This document shows, piece by piece, positions 42,700-51,656 of a stretch of 64,000 nucleotides of DNA (the first letter of the stretch is position 1; every line of letters starts with the position of its first letter). The notes beneath the pieces are model-generated. The model saw only the letters and a program-made list of their open reading frames with translations, searched no databases and had not been told where the DNA came from. This stretch comes from Flagellimonas oceanensis (GTDB lineage: Bacteria; Bacteroidota; Bacteroidia; Flavobacteriales; Flavobacteriaceae). Made by a program: the position numbers and the translations under genes. Location of the stretch: assembly GCF_003992595.1 (NCBI RefSeq), contig NZ_RZNA01000040.1, forward strand, positions 124,001-188,000, read 5' to 3'.

Positions 42700-44586
42700 C
42701 TACTCAGCAACTATGGGTAGCGTTATTTGTGATGGGTATGCTTTGGAATGGTGTATCTTGTTATGGGCAACGATACCCTCTTTTTCATCGTAATTATTGC
42801 CTCCTGTGTTCAAATTTCGAGCAAAACGCGGAAAATTACTGCTGGACACCTCAATACGAATACGATGCCCTTTTTTGAAGTAATTACTGGTAGACATTGG
42901 GGTCAAGTCAATTTTGTAGACTTCTCCTTCTTCCATGAACACTTCTTTGTCATATCCTTCACGATACCTCGCCCGTTGAATGGTCTCATCCAAATTGTAA
43001 GCACTGCCATCGGGGTATACATCGATTAATTTGATGGTAAAATCAGTGTCTTTCACATCGGAGGACACGTAAAGTGTGGATTCAATAAAGCCTGTAATTT
43101 CAACGCCTTCTTCCAATACATCGGAAGTGTACACCAAAATATCGTCCCTTGTTTCCATCTGTTGCTGATCATAAGCACCACCTTTGACCGCATTTCCGGT
43201 ACAGCATACATTTCCACCATAAGAAGGTACAGGTACCATGGGGTCGTAAGTAAAGCCATCGGGATTGTCCGAATCCGCTTTTTTGGTGGATAAAACCCCA
43301 TCGCCGAAGGAGCTATTGGCTCCGCCATTACTGTTCAGGTAATAGGTGGTAGGCGTGGCATTTTTGGGCGGCCAGGTTTCGGAAGCCTGCCATTTGTTGC
43401 TTCCCATGGTGTAATATTGGACCCTTGGCGTTTTTTCCTTGAAATCATTGTCCTCGCCTTTGAGCCACATATCAAACCACCCATAGATTTGCTCATCGTA
43501 GTTGAGTCTGGCATCACCGACACTGCGTTCGCCAACAATGGTATTTTCCGTTGCACGGGTATAACCACAGTGCAGGGTAGGGGCAATCACCAAATATTGA
43601 TTTTCCCTGACCGTTTTGTCCTTCGCGTTGTTCCTCACATGGTTGAACAAGGCAATGTTCGGGGTAATGGACACATCATACCAAGAGGCAAACCAAAAGC
43701 TCGGAACACCGATGTCCATATCGTCATGATAAAGCCCTCCTTTGAACCAATCTTCGTCGTTGGGTTTGCGGCGAATCATTTTATCATATATCTCGTGCTT
43801 TCCGTTGATGTTTTTTAGAATATCCTGGATGGGCAAGTGACTTAATGCTTCGGACATGTCCACTGGTGGGTTTTCGGGGGCCAAATCGTAAAATCTGGAA
43901 ATCCTGATCAAATCCTCTTGCGTAGCACCTGCTGGAATACGCGGTTTGAACTTGTCCTGCTCCACGCCATAGAGCCATGCAAAGAACAACATCTGTTCCG
44001 CTCCACCACGATACCAGTTTCCCTGTTCCATAATGTCGCCCACTCTACCTACACCGGCACCAAATCCCTGTGGTACCATGGCGGCATGGGAAGGGTGGTC
44101 CAGAGCGGCAACGGCCATTTGCCATTCCGCGGTGGAGGAGCATCCCAAAGTACCTATTTTGCCATTGGACCAAGGTTGGTCTTTCATCCAGCTAAAGGCA
44201 TCGTAGCCATCTGTCAATGGAACTCCCAAAATGTCCCATTCCCCTTCGGAGAAATATCTTCCCCGCTCGTTTTGGACTACGTAGGCGTACCCTCTTTTGA
44301 CAGCTTCCAAAGCCCTACTGGCTGTTCGGGTTCTTTGTTCGCCATCGCCCCACGAATTGAAGTTATACGGGGTCCGTGAAAAAATGATGGGTACTTTTTT
44401 ATCAGTTTTCGGACGATAGATGTCCGTTGCCAAACGGATGCCATCGCGCATGGGCATCATTACTTTTTGGTCGATAATGGCAATTTCCTCAAGCTCTTGA
44501 AGAACCTTACTTTGAGCATTTAGGGTAAAATGGTCAGCAAAGAGACAGACCAATGCCAATACCATTGGAATAGCATGTTTTTTCAT
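42700..44586 (-). CDS. Secreted CocE/NonD family hydrolase
   Basis: 628 aa with a signal peptide (to about residue 25, FTLNAQ). The alpha/beta-hydrolase core belongs to the S15/CocE group: [14 protein letters not shown], the oxyanion Tyr region [20 protein letters not shown], and a nucleophile elbow [12 protein letters not shown] with Ser150 (the usual G-x-S-Y-x-G reads GCSSTA here). The C-terminal jelly-roll domain (from about 400) contains [26 protein letters not shown]. Members cleave esters or acyl-amino acid amides such as cocaine, cephalosporins or amino acid esters. Substrate not known. Single-gene unit with a terminator. Confidence 0.9.
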   Translation of the reverse strand: MKKHAIPMVLALVCLFADHFTLNAQSKVLQELEEIAIIDQKVMMPMRDGIRLATDIYRPKTDKKVPIIFSRTPYNFNSWGDGEQRTRTASRALEAVKRGYAYVVQNERGRYFSEGEWDILGVPLTDGYDAFSWMKDQPWSNGKIGTLGCSSTAEWQMAVAALDHPSHAAMVPQGFGAGVGRVGDIMEQGNWYRGGAEQMLFFAWLYGVEQDKFKPRIPAGATQEDLIRISRFYDLAPENPPVDMSEALSHLPIQDILKNINGKHEIYDKMIRRKPNDEDWFKGGLYHDDMDIGVPSFWFASWYDVSITPNIALFNHVRNNAKDKTVRENQYLVIAPTLHCGYTRATENTIVGERSVGDARLNYDEQIYGWFDMWLKGEDNDFKEKTPRVQYYTMGSNKWQASETWPPKNATPTTYYLNSNGGANSSFGDGVLSTKKADSDNPDGFTYDPMVPVPSYGGNVCCTGNAVKGGAYDQQQMETRDDILVYTSDVLEEGVEITGFIESTLYVSSDVKDTDFTIKLIDVYPDGSAYNLDETIQRARYREGYDKEVFMEEGEVYKIDLTPMSTSNYFKKGHRIRIEVSSSNFPRFARNLNTGGNNYDEKEGIVAHNKIHHSKAYPSQITLPIVAE

Positions 44587-44807
44587 GTTTAGTCAGTTGG
44601 TTTTGAGTTATTTTATCTTTTTTGCAATTGTCCAGAGCCAACATTGGTTTAGATGGTAGCTTCGGATTGCAATTGTTGGTAGTGTAAGTTAATGCAAAAA
44701 AGCCCATGAATAAAGGAAATGCAACAAATTACATGGGTTTTATCAACTGATTCCACGATATGGTGGTAGTTCTAGATCAATAGCTGATAGTGGTCAGGTT
44801 TGGATAC

Positions 44808-44847
44808 AAAAAACCCCCAGCACCACTGGTACGTTGGTAACTGGGGG
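44808..44847 (-). terminator. Rho-independent terminator of the AraC-linked operon
   Basis: CCCCCAG (44814-44820) and CTGGGGG (44841-44847) arms with an internal partly paired loop, followed on the minus strand by TTTTTT. It lies 35 bp after the SDR gene. The remainder of 44587-44881 shows no other feature. Confidence 0.82.
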
Positions 44848-44881
44848 CCCCATCATCAATCAAAGTAAAGGCAATTAGCTT

Positions 44882-45664
44882 TTAGGAGTTTCCGTACATA
44901 TTGGATTCTCCTCCGTCTATGGCGATGGTTTGGCCACTTACATAGCCATTTTCTTCACTCAACAGGAATGAAACAACTGTGGCTACCTCTTTGGGCAAAC
45001 CAAGTCTTTTGGTGGGGTTACGCTGTGCGTATTCCGTTTCTGCCGCTTTTGGGTCATCCGGGTTGACTTGTTTGAAGGCTTCCGCTACCATGTGGGTCAA
45101 AATAGCGCCAGGAGCTATGGCGTTGGTCAAGATACCATCACGACCATATTCCAAGGCAGCATTTTTGGTCATGCCCGATACGGCGTGTTTGGAAGCCACA
45201 TAAGCTGTTTGGTTGGCAACACCCCTGATTCCACCTACAGATGCTACGTTTACGATTTTACCGTAGTTCTGTTTCTGCATTACGGGAATCACGTAGCGCA
45301 TTCCGTAGTAAACACCCATCAGGTTGATGTCGATGACCTTTTTGAATACCTCTTGATCATATTCGGTCAGAGGAGCCTGTCTTCCTTCAATACCTGCGTT
45401 GTTGTAGAATCCGTCGATGCGACCAAAGGTCTCCACGGTTTTTTCAACGTAGTTTTTCACGGCTTCTTCGTTGGAGACATCGGCCTCAACGGTCAATAAT
45501 TCCACATCGGAATTGATACCCTTCAGTTTTTTGACGGCATCTTCCAAAGCTTCTCCATTATAGTCGACAAGGACCAATTTGGCTCCTTTTTCAGCTAAGT
45601 ATTCTGCTGTGGCAAGCCCCAATCCCATGGCGGCTCCCGTTATAATGATTACGTTATCTTTCAT
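44882..45664 (-). CDS. Short-chain dehydrogenase/reductase
   Basis: 260 aa classical SDR. The cofactor loop GAAMGLG (10-16), NNAG (88-91), Ser142, Tyr155 and Lys159 (YVASK) of the catalytic set are all present, and the C-terminus has FLLSEENGYVSGQTIAIDGG. D34 at the end of strand 2 (LVLVDYN) favours NAD(H). It oxidises or reduces an alcohol or ketone of unknown identity. It is the last gene of YceI-DODA-DUF3861-SDR; spacing to DUF3861 is 21 bp, so it likely acts in the same small-molecule pathway. Confidence 0.92.
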   Translation of the reverse strand: MKDNVIIITGAAMGLGLATAEYLAEKGAKLVLVDYNGEALEDAVKKLKGINSDVELLTVEADVSNEEAVKNYVEKTVETFGRIDGFYNNAGIEGRQAPLTEYDQEVFKKVIDINLMGVYYGMRYVIPVMQKQNYGKIVNVASVGGIRGVANQTAYVASKHAVSGMTKNAALEYGRDGILTNAIAPGAILTHMVAEAFKQVNPDDPKAAETEYAQRNPTKRLGLPKEVATVVSFLLSEENGYVSGQTIAIDGGESNMYGNS

Positions 45665-45685
45665 GTTGATATTTTTATGTGTTTG

Positions 45686-45997
45686 CTATATTGTTTCGGC
45701 CATTTTCACGTGGCTCTTGAATTTTTTCATGAACGTTCCGAACTCTGCTCCGAATTCTTCGAACAATTCATGCTTGCGGTTTCTCAGCATGACCTCGGAA
45801 AATAATTTGAGACCTACGAGAAACTCGATGTTATCACTCTGTTCTTTGAACAGGTTTTTGTTCTTGATGAGTTCCACCAACTGCATGATATCGTCGTGGT
45901 TCTCAAATTGGAAATCCAGCGCTTTACCACTAGAGGTCCCGTTTTTGAGTGCTTTTTCCTTCAGATGGATTTGATATGTATTAAACTTCTTGTCCAT
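45686..45997 (-). CDS. DUF3861 family protein
   Basis: 103 aa, no signal or membrane segment. The core FQFENHDDIMQLVELIKNKN, then NIEFLVGLKLFSEVMLRNRKHELFEEF and FMKKFKSH are the conserved blocks of DUF3861 (VENHDDI...GLKLFGEVMLKHRKHPLF). The family is widespread as a small cytosolic protein of unknown function. It is 6 bp downstream of the DODA gene, thus translated with it. A partner or accessory role for the dioxygenase is a reasonable guess, nothing more. Confidence 0.88.
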   Translation of the reverse strand: MDKKFNTYQIHLKEKALKNGTSSGKALDFQFENHDDIMQLVELIKNKNLFKEQSDNIEFLVGLKLFSEVMLRNRKHELFEEFGAEFGTFMKKFKSHVKMAETI

Positions 45998-46003
45998 TTT
46001 TAA

Positions 46004-46885
46004 TTAGTCGATTCTAAGGGAAAGCATCCCAATGGAACCCCCAACGGTTTTATCGTTGAACAGGTCTATCGATTCTTTTTTATCCTTTAGCCCCAAAACA
46101 TAGATCAAGGGTAAATAATGCTCTGGCGTAGGTATGGACAGGGCAAAACTGCTGCCTTGCTTTCCATAATCAATCAAAGCCTGATGGTTCCCGTCCATGA
46201 TGTAGGACTTCATTTTTTCGTTGGCTTCTTCGGCCCATTCCCAAGCATAGGTGTCATTCAGTTTGTCCCATTTTACCTTGCGAAGGTTGTGCACCACGTT
46301 TCCACTGCCTACAATCAACACGCCCTTGTGTCGCAATGCCTCCAGTTGTTGTGCCAGTTCATAATGGTATTTTGGAGGTTTTGTGTAATCCAAGCTCAAT
46401 TGGATCACGGGTACATCAGCGTCAGGGTACATGTGCCTGATCACGCTCCAAGCCCCATGGTCCAATCCCCAATGGGTATCGAGTTCCACATCGGTCTTGG
46501 TAATGACCTCTTTGGTAATCTGTGCCAGTTCGGGACTGCCGGGTGCGGGATATTGCACATCGAACAATGCTTGCGGAAACCCGCCAAAATCGTGAATGGT
46601 GGGCGGGTGCTGCATAGCGGTTACCTTGGTGCCCTTGGTCTCCCAGTGTGCGGATATGCAAAGGATGACCTTGGGACGGGTCAATTCCTTGCCCATGCGC
46701 CTAAAATTGGCAACAAATTCATTTTCCTCAATGGCGTTCATAGGACTACCATGCCCCAAGAACAACACAGGCATTTTCTGCGTAAAAGGCAGACTCTCAT
46801 TGAGCGAACGTAAGGTTTGTAAATCTGTCATAACACTGGTTATTGGAAGTATCCCTAGAGATTTTAAAAAATCCTTTCTTTTCAT
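46004..46885 (-). CDS. 4,5-DOPA dioxygenase extradiol-like protein (LigB family)
   Basis: About 293 aa from ATG 46885 (MKRKDFLKSLGIL); an upstream ATG 46909 would add eight residues. Class III extradiol dioxygenase with the metal ligands in FLGHGSP, ISAHWET and the acid/base His of DHGAWSVIRHMYP. E. coli YgiD opens DOPA in the 4,5 position; physiological substrates in other bacteria are unclear. The N-terminus resembles a Tat-anchor (KRKDFLKSL) but lacks the second Arg, so cytoplasmic or anchored location stays open. Operon with YceI, DUF3861 and SDR genes suggests handling of a catechol or quinone. Confidence 0.88.
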   Translation of the reverse strand: MKRKDFLKSLGILPITSVMTDLQTLRSLNESLPFTQKMPVLFLGHGSPMNAIEENEFVANFRRMGKELTRPKVILCISAHWETKGTKVTAMQHPPTIHDFGGFPQALFDVQYPAPGSPELAQITKEVITKTDVELDTHWGLDHGAWSVIRHMYPDADVPVIQLSLDYTKPPKYHYELAQQLEALRHKGVLIVGSGNVVHNLRKVKWDKLNDTYAWEWAEEANEKMKSYIMDGNHQALIDYGKQGSSFALSIPTPEHYLPLIYVLGLKDKKESIDLFNDKTVGGSIGMLSLRID

Positions 46886-46948
46886 GGTCTTCTGGGATGA
46901 CCTGGACATGTTACGGCCCAGGTCATTACTATGAGACGGGGAACTATC

Positions 46949-47476
46949 TTATGCGCTTTCCTTCACAAACTGAAGTTCGGCCGCAAGTTTTACTTCGTCG
47001 CTTACCAAAACGCCACCTGTTTCCAAGGCTGCATTCCAGTTAAGTCCAAAATCTTTTCTATTTAATTTCCCTTCAATGGAAAAACCAGCTTTTTGGTTGC
47101 CATAAGGGTCGGTCATGTATCCACCAAAATCAACATCCAAGGTAATGGACTTCGTGGTTCCTTTTATGGTAAGGTCTCCGGTCAGTTTAAATTCGTCATC
47201 ACTTTCCTTGGTAATGGAAGTGCTAGTGAACTTCATTTCCGGGTAGTTCTCCACTTCAAAAAAGTCAGCGCTTTGCAAGTGGCCATCCCTTTCGTCATTA
47301 TTGGTGAAAACGGATGCGGTCTGCACGGTAGCGGAAATGGTGGATTCTTCAAATTTTTCACCTTCGATGGTAGCATCGAACTTGGTAAACTCTCCTTTTA
47401 CGTTGGAGATCATCAGGTGCTTTACCTTAAAGGTAAGCTCGCTATGTGTTGGGTCTAATTTCCAAATTGTAGCCAT
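46949..47476 (-). CDS. YceI family protein (lipocalin-like)
   Basis: 175 aa from ATG 47476 (MATIWKLDPTHSELTFKVKH); upstream codons of the frame have no signal peptide and the family starts here. YceI landmarks: WKLDPTHSELTFKVKHLMISNVKGEF, TVQTASVFTNNDERDGHLQSADFF, and GFSIEGKLNRKDFGLNW. The fold is a lipocalin-like barrel that binds polyisoprenoids or quinones; related proteins act in stress. It has no export signal, so it is probably cytoplasmic. First gene after the AraC regulator, starting the operon of four. Confidence 0.93.
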   Translation of the reverse strand: MATIWKLDPTHSELTFKVKHLMISNVKGEFTKFDATIEGEKFEESTISATVQTASVFTNNDERDGHLQSADFFEVENYPEMKFTSTSITKESDDEFKLTGDLTIKGTTKSITLDVDFGGYMTDPYGNQKAGFSIEGKLNRKDFGLNWNAALETGGVLVSDEVKLAAELQFVKESA

Positions 47477-47607
47477 ATATATTTTTTTATTAATGAAACT
47501 GTTCAGTGCCAATCGTAACCAATATGTTCAATGGTTTGATTGTGATAACAAAGTTCTGAACTATAGTACTGTAGGAGGTAATACCTTTGGGAAGAAGTGT
47601 TGTACTT

Positions 47608-48432
47608 TTAGGAAATGAGCTGCTTCATTTCTTTGCGGAAGGCTGTTGGGGTATAGCCGGTTTTACGCTTGAAGACCTTGGAAAAGTAGGCTTTTTCGTT
47701 GTAACCGATTTCAAAACCGATTTCTGCGATGGTTTTGTTACTGTTCATCAATAGGTTTTTGGCCTCGTTGAGTTTGCGGGTCTCGATGATTTCGCCTGCG
47801 CTTTGCTGCATCACTTCTTGGCAAACTATGTTGAGGTTTCGTTCACTCATAAAGAGCTTTTCGGCGTAGAAGGATATTTTTACGTTCCGCCTAAAGTTCT
47901 CTTCCAAAATATGCAGAAAATGGGTGTAGGTCTCGGAAGCGGAATTAGCCGAGTCAGATTGAATATTCGTGGGCCTTTCGTGGTTGATGATAGTGAGCAG
48001 CGTCATGAATAATTGTTTGATCACAATCAATCCTGGGGCTGGACGCTGGGTTTCGTCGTACATCATTTGGCACAGGGCCATGAGCCTATCAAAACATTGG
48101 TCGCCGGGTAGGGTAACATTGGCCCGGTTGTGAAAGTAGCCGTACATCTTAAAAATGACCTCGGACATAAACTCGCTCCGAAAACGGATGACCCAAAGGT
48201 CACACTCCCCTTCGTGCACTTGTGGACGGAGGAGATGGGGCTTTCCCATGGTCACGAAACTCACAAATGGAGCATAGACGGTTTCGTCCTCAAAATCGAT
48301 AAAGTGGGAAATTTTACCCTTGGCACCGATGATCAGTTCTTCAAAATCATGCACATGGGCTTCAATTTTTTGGCCTTCCAAGGCTTTTGCCTCTTCTGTA
48401 GTGTACCTGAATATTTTGAAGAGTTGCTCCAC
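47608..48432 (-). CDS. AraC family transcriptional regulator
   Basis: 274 aa with a GTG start (GTG 48432; no ATG fits). An N-terminal cupin-like sensing domain (HVHDFEELIIGAKGKISHF, about 25-100) and a C-terminal double helix-turn-helix (about 175-270) with LFMSERNLNIVCQEV and the family signature EIGFEIGYNEKAYFSKVFKRKTGYTPTAFR. Located directly upstream of the YceI-DODA-DUF3861-SDR run in the same orientation with a 131-bp gap, so it probably controls that operon. The ligand may be the aromatic compound handled there (inference). Confidence 0.92.
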   Translation of the reverse strand: MEQLFKIFRYTTEEAKALEGQKIEAHVHDFEELIIGAKGKISHFIDFEDETVYAPFVSFVTMGKPHLLRPQVHEGECDLWVIRFRSEFMSEVIFKMYGYFHNRANVTLPGDQCFDRLMALCQMMYDETQRPAPGLIVIKQLFMTLLTIINHERPTNIQSDSANSASETYTHFLHILEENFRRNVKISFYAEKLFMSERNLNIVCQEVMQQSAGEIIETRKLNEAKNLLMNSNKTIAEIGFEIGYNEKAYFSKVFKRKTGYTPTAFRKEMKQLIS

Positions 48433-48447
48433 AAGAGTTAGAATTCA

Positions 48448-48488
48448 ATATTTTGACTAAGGTAGTGGAAACCCTGTTTACATTGCAA
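48448..48488 (-). promoter_or_regulatory. Promoter of the AraC gene (TTG-N21-TACCTTAG)
   Basis: Minus strand TTG (48488-48486), 21-bp spacer, TACCTTAG (48464-48457), one base off TAnnTTTG. The following TCAAAATAT is shared with the region upstream of the ECF sigma gene (29024-29040). Confidence 0.5.
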
Positions 48489-48497
48489 CTTGCACCC

Positions 48498-49673
48498 TCA
48501 TTTTAAGGCGTTGTCCAGCTGGATTACTTGCTCCAGCCAATCACTTTCATTGTTCAGCCCATAATCGGGGGATATGCCTTTGGATTCGTATTTGCTCAAA
48601 TCGCTATTGATATGTTTCGTGGAAAGCACTGTTTTTATCCCAGCACAATCGGTTGTGGAAGAAAAGGCCTTGTTTCCATATCCGTATTCCAGCATTCCAC
48701 GGGAATTTTCCCCTACGATAATGGTTCTGGGGTCTTTTTTCAAGGCCAAAGTGGTCAATTCGGCTGAGCTACCGGTTTTAAAATTGATAAGCACATAGAC
48801 TTTTTGAATGGTATTGTTCCTTTTTAGGTGTTTCAGGAGTTCATCTGCTTGTTTGGTGGCGCCTCCGCCATTGTTGCGTAAGTCTACAATTAAGTTCTGA
48901 CGGGTAAGTTTGGGAAGGGTTTCTTCATAGAACCGTTCAGCTTCTTTCATCAAACTGCGTGTTCTTTTCAATGTTTTGATACCGATATAGTCAAACGAAG
49001 TGTTTATGGCTTCGTAATTGAAGTTCTCTTTGTGGTTTTTATTGAAAAAATATTGATTGGATGTATTCCAGAAGGTGCCATGAATTCGACCATCTGCAAT
49101 TTTGATGTCTTTTTGATAAAACAAGATGCCATTTTGATAGAATTCAAACAGTTCATAGCTCCCATCAGGTTTTTGTTGGATTTTCAGCCTGATGGCTCCT
49201 GGCTTCCAAGCTTCCTTACTGGAGTCCAAAGTGATGCCATACCAAAGAAGGTCACTTTCTTTTTTCAAAAAGATTTTATCACTGCCCATATGGTAAATGC
49301 CTGAAACACCATCGTTACTGATTTTTAAAGTGTCTATCGGTTTGGTGTATATGGGAACACTGGAAGAAATATCTTCAGGAACCTTATAAATTTCGTTGTG
49401 CCTGTCATTGATGTACGAAGCATATTTTTGGAGGTATCCCATACAAAAGAAATCTTTAAGGGAGTCATTCTTGATTTCTTCTGCCACTTTGGCTTTCCAA
49501 ACATTTAGCTCATCTTCCTTATTATTTTTTTTGATTTGAACGGTATAGCTCTTTGCATTTTGAATCAGTTTGGTAATGTTTTCCAGTTCATCTAAACAAT
49601 TGCAGTTTGTGTTTTGTGCAAAGAGGCTGGATGTTCCCAAGATGTAGAGGAACGTAATGAAGTATTTAAGCAT
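48498..49673 (-). CDS. Secreted S41-family peptidase-like protein
   Basis: 391 aa with a signal peptide (MLKYFITFLYILGTSSLFA|Q). The C-terminal part has S41 tail-protease features: NLIVDLRNNGGGATKQADELL, then KVYVLINFKTGSSAELTTLAL, in which the Ser of GSSAE is the nucleophile, and TIIVGENSRGMLEYG. No PDZ domain is visible. A Lys for the Ser-Lys dyad is not obvious in the usual ENS...GK position, so activity is uncertain. Single gene; the neighbours are AraC and the monooxygenase-like lipoprotein. Confidence 0.85.
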   Translation of the reverse strand: MLKYFITFLYILGTSSLFAQNTNCNCLDELENITKLIQNAKSYTVQIKKNNKEDELNVWKAKVAEEIKNDSLKDFFCMGYLQKYASYINDRHNEIYKVPEDISSSVPIYTKPIDTLKISNDGVSGIYHMGSDKIFLKKESDLLWYGITLDSSKEAWKPGAIRLKIQQKPDGSYELFEFYQNGILFYQKDIKIADGRIHGTFWNTSNQYFFNKNHKENFNYEAINTSFDYIGIKTLKRTRSLMKEAERFYEETLPKLTRQNLIVDLRNNGGGATKQADELLKHLKRNNTIQKVYVLINFKTGSSAELTTLALKKDPRTIIVGENSRGMLEYGYGNKAFSSTTDCAGIKTVLSTKHINSDLSKYESKGISPDYGLNNESDWLEQVIQLDNALK

Positions 49674-49743
49674 AAATATTTTTGAAATGGTACAGGTTTC
49701 GTTTTCTATTACATTAGACGCGATTTCAACGTCGGAGGTTGCC

Positions 49744-50175
49744 TTACTCTACTGAATCAGGATTTAATTTTTCAAAAATCAATGGCATAGTCTCTGGGTC
49801 AACGGCATTCATGTCTATCAGTTTCAATGATTTGACCATTTCCATTGTAGTGGTTTTATATGTTTTGAAATGAGGTGTTTTTAGGTGGGCTTCGTAAGCC
49901 TTTTTATCGGCATATATTTCTACAATGGTAATTTGCGTAGGATGTTCTTCTTCATACATCGGAAAAATGGAAATAACGCCGTTTTCGATGTCCATGGATG
50001 CTTTGGCCTCTTTTTTTAGCTCGAACAGATAAGAATCGAGATGTTCTTCCGCTATTTCAAGTTCAGCTATCCGAATCATCATTTTTTCAAAATCCACCTC
50101 TGGATTTATCTTTTCTTCGGGGACACAGGAAAATGAAAGTAGGAGGGCAGCTATGATTAGCTGTAATTTTTTCAT
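49744..50175 (-). CDS. Lipoprotein with an antibiotic-biosynthesis-monooxygenase (ABM/YgiN-like) domain
   Basis: 143 aa from ATG 50175 (a TTG three codons upstream is rejected). Lipoprotein signal MKKLQLIIAALLLSFSC. The mature part is a ferredoxin-like ABM fold: MIRIAELEIAEEHLDSYLFELKKEA, GVISIFPMYEEE, ITIVEIYADKKAYEAHLKTPHFKTY (the H-x-x-T-x-H-F-x-x-Y pattern is typical of YgiN/LsrG proteins). Such proteins oxidise quinols or isomerise small phospho-sugars without metals. Anchored in the periplasm it is unusual. The start lies 10 bp after the stop of the fucosidase gene, so they share a transcript. Confidence 0.8.
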   Translation of the reverse strand: MKKLQLIIAALLLSFSCVPEEKINPEVDFEKMMIRIAELEIAEEHLDSYLFELKKEAKASMDIENGVISIFPMYEEEHPTQITIVEIYADKKAYEAHLKTPHFKTYKTTTMEMVKSLKLIDMNAVDPETMPLIFEKLNPDSVE

Positions 50176-50185
50176 GGTTTCCAAG

Positions 50186-51517
50186 CTATTTTAAATTCAC
50201 TTCCAGAACAAAGTCTGCTTCGTCATAATCCCTGTTTTCTGGTAGTTCTACCAATGTGCCGTAGGAATTGGTACTGTGCTTCAGTTTTTTCTTGGATTGA
50301 AAATCAATTACGCTCTTGATGTTTCCATCAACGGAAGGGAAAAAGAAGTTGTCGGTTTTCCAATCCATAATATGAATGTAGATTTTGTTGTCTTTATGGG
50401 TCGATACACCCCAACTCTGCGGAGGAATGGGGCCGCCTCTGGTTCCATAAATGGTTTCTCCGTATTTATCGGTCCAGTCCCCGATAACCTTAAGGGTTTT
50501 GACAAACTCAGGTTGAATCTTACCATTGGGCATAGGGCCGACGTTCAATAGAAAGTTGGAGTTGTATCCAGCTGCTTTTACCAAATATTGAATCAGTTCT
50601 TTGGAAGATTTATAGGCTTTGTCCTGCAACGAAAAGCCCCATCGGTGCGCCATGGTTTCGGCAGTTTCGAGTGGGAGGTTGCCCACTTCGGAGTCTCCAC
50701 TGTAACCACCTTTGTTTTCTCCTGGAAGGTCTTTTTCAAACATTTGAAAGTCTTCGCCAGGGTTGGGGGCTTGGTGGTGGTTACTGCCTATCATGGCTTG
50801 GGGTTGCAACTCATGGATGAGATCGTAGGTTTTTCTGAGCTGCCAATCGGCTTCTTTTTTGTCCCACCAGCCATCAAACCAAATACCGCCTATTTCGCCA
50901 TAATTGGTCAAGAGTTCCGTAAGCTGTCCGTTCATGTAATCCAGATAGTTTTCCCAATTACCATGGTCGGGTCTGCCTACCTTTTTACCGGTATCGCCTC
51001 TTGGGTAATAATCGTTATGGTGCCAATCCAATTGGGAGTAGTACAGATACAGTTTTATTCCATGCTTTTTGCAGGCTTCTGCTATTTGTTTGATGATGTC
51101 TTTTTTATACACCGTCCTATCCATAATGTCCCAATCCGTCAATTCACTATCGAACATGGCAAAGCCATCATGGTGTTTAGTGGTAATGGTAATGTACTTC
51201 ATGCCGGCCGATTTGGCCAATAGCACCCATTCCTCGGCATCGAATTCGGTTGGATTAAAGAAAGCTGGGATTTTTTCATACGTGTCTTTGTCGATGGATT
51301 GGGTTTCCATGACCCACTCGTGCACACCCAAAACAGAATATACCCCCCAGTGGATAAACATCCCGAATTTGGCATCCTGGTACCATTCCCGGTTCTCCAG
51401 GTTTTCTTTGGTGGGCTGGTATTCTTGCGCAACGGATAGATTTGTAAAGAACAAGGCAATGAAACTCAGTAAAACGAGTTTTTTTCTTTTTTTAAGATGC
51501 TTTATGAGCCTATTCAT
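50186..51517 (-). CDS. Secreted GH29 alpha-L-fucosidase
   Basis: 443 aa from ATG 51517 (signal MNRLIKHLKKRKKLVLLSFIA... to AQ). GH29 features: WYQDAKFGMFIHWGVYSVLG, KYITITTKHHDGFAMFDSELTDWD, YYSQLDWHH, and the nucleophile D215 in GGIWFDGWWD. Cleaves terminal L-fucose from glycans such as algal fucose polymers or glycoproteins; the general acid is not conserved across GH29 and cannot be named. A strong inverted repeat lies 10 bp upstream of the start. Co-transcribed with the ABM-like lipoprotein. A marine polysaccharide role is likely, but no SusC/SusD pair is present nearby. Confidence 0.93.
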   Translation of the reverse strand: MNRLIKHLKKRKKLVLLSFIALFFTNLSVAQEYQPTKENLENREWYQDAKFGMFIHWGVYSVLGVHEWVMETQSIDKDTYEKIPAFFNPTEFDAEEWVLLAKSAGMKYITITTKHHDGFAMFDSELTDWDIMDRTVYKKDIIKQIAEACKKHGIKLYLYYSQLDWHHNDYYPRGDTGKKVGRPDHGNWENYLDYMNGQLTELLTNYGEIGGIWFDGWWDKKEADWQLRKTYDLIHELQPQAMIGSNHHQAPNPGEDFQMFEKDLPGENKGGYSGDSEVGNLPLETAETMAHRWGFSLQDKAYKSSKELIQYLVKAAGYNSNFLLNVGPMPNGKIQPEFVKTLKVIGDWTDKYGETIYGTRGGPIPPQSWGVSTHKDNKIYIHIMDWKTDNFFFPSVDGNIKSVIDFQSKKKLKHSTNSYGTLVELPENRDYDEADFVLEVNLK

Positions 51518-51527
51518 GGTGTTGTAT

Positions 51528-51559
51528 GTTAGATAGTGTACAATTTGCACTAATCTAAC
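51528..51559. promoter_or_regulatory. Inverted repeat in the fucosidase leader (operator or hairpin)
   Basis: GTTAGATAGTG (51528-51538) and CACTAATCTAAC (51548-51559): 11 pairs with one bulged base, 9-nt loop, 10 bp before the fucosidase ATG. Could be a repressor operator or an mRNA hairpin masking the start region. Confidence 0.6.
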
Positions 51560-51656
51560 AATTCTACTGGTTTTTGCCCAATGCTTACCTTTAATGTTTT
51601 GTGTTGTATAGATTCATCTGAGCTGGTCAAGAAATTATCTGGAACCTCCAAAAATC

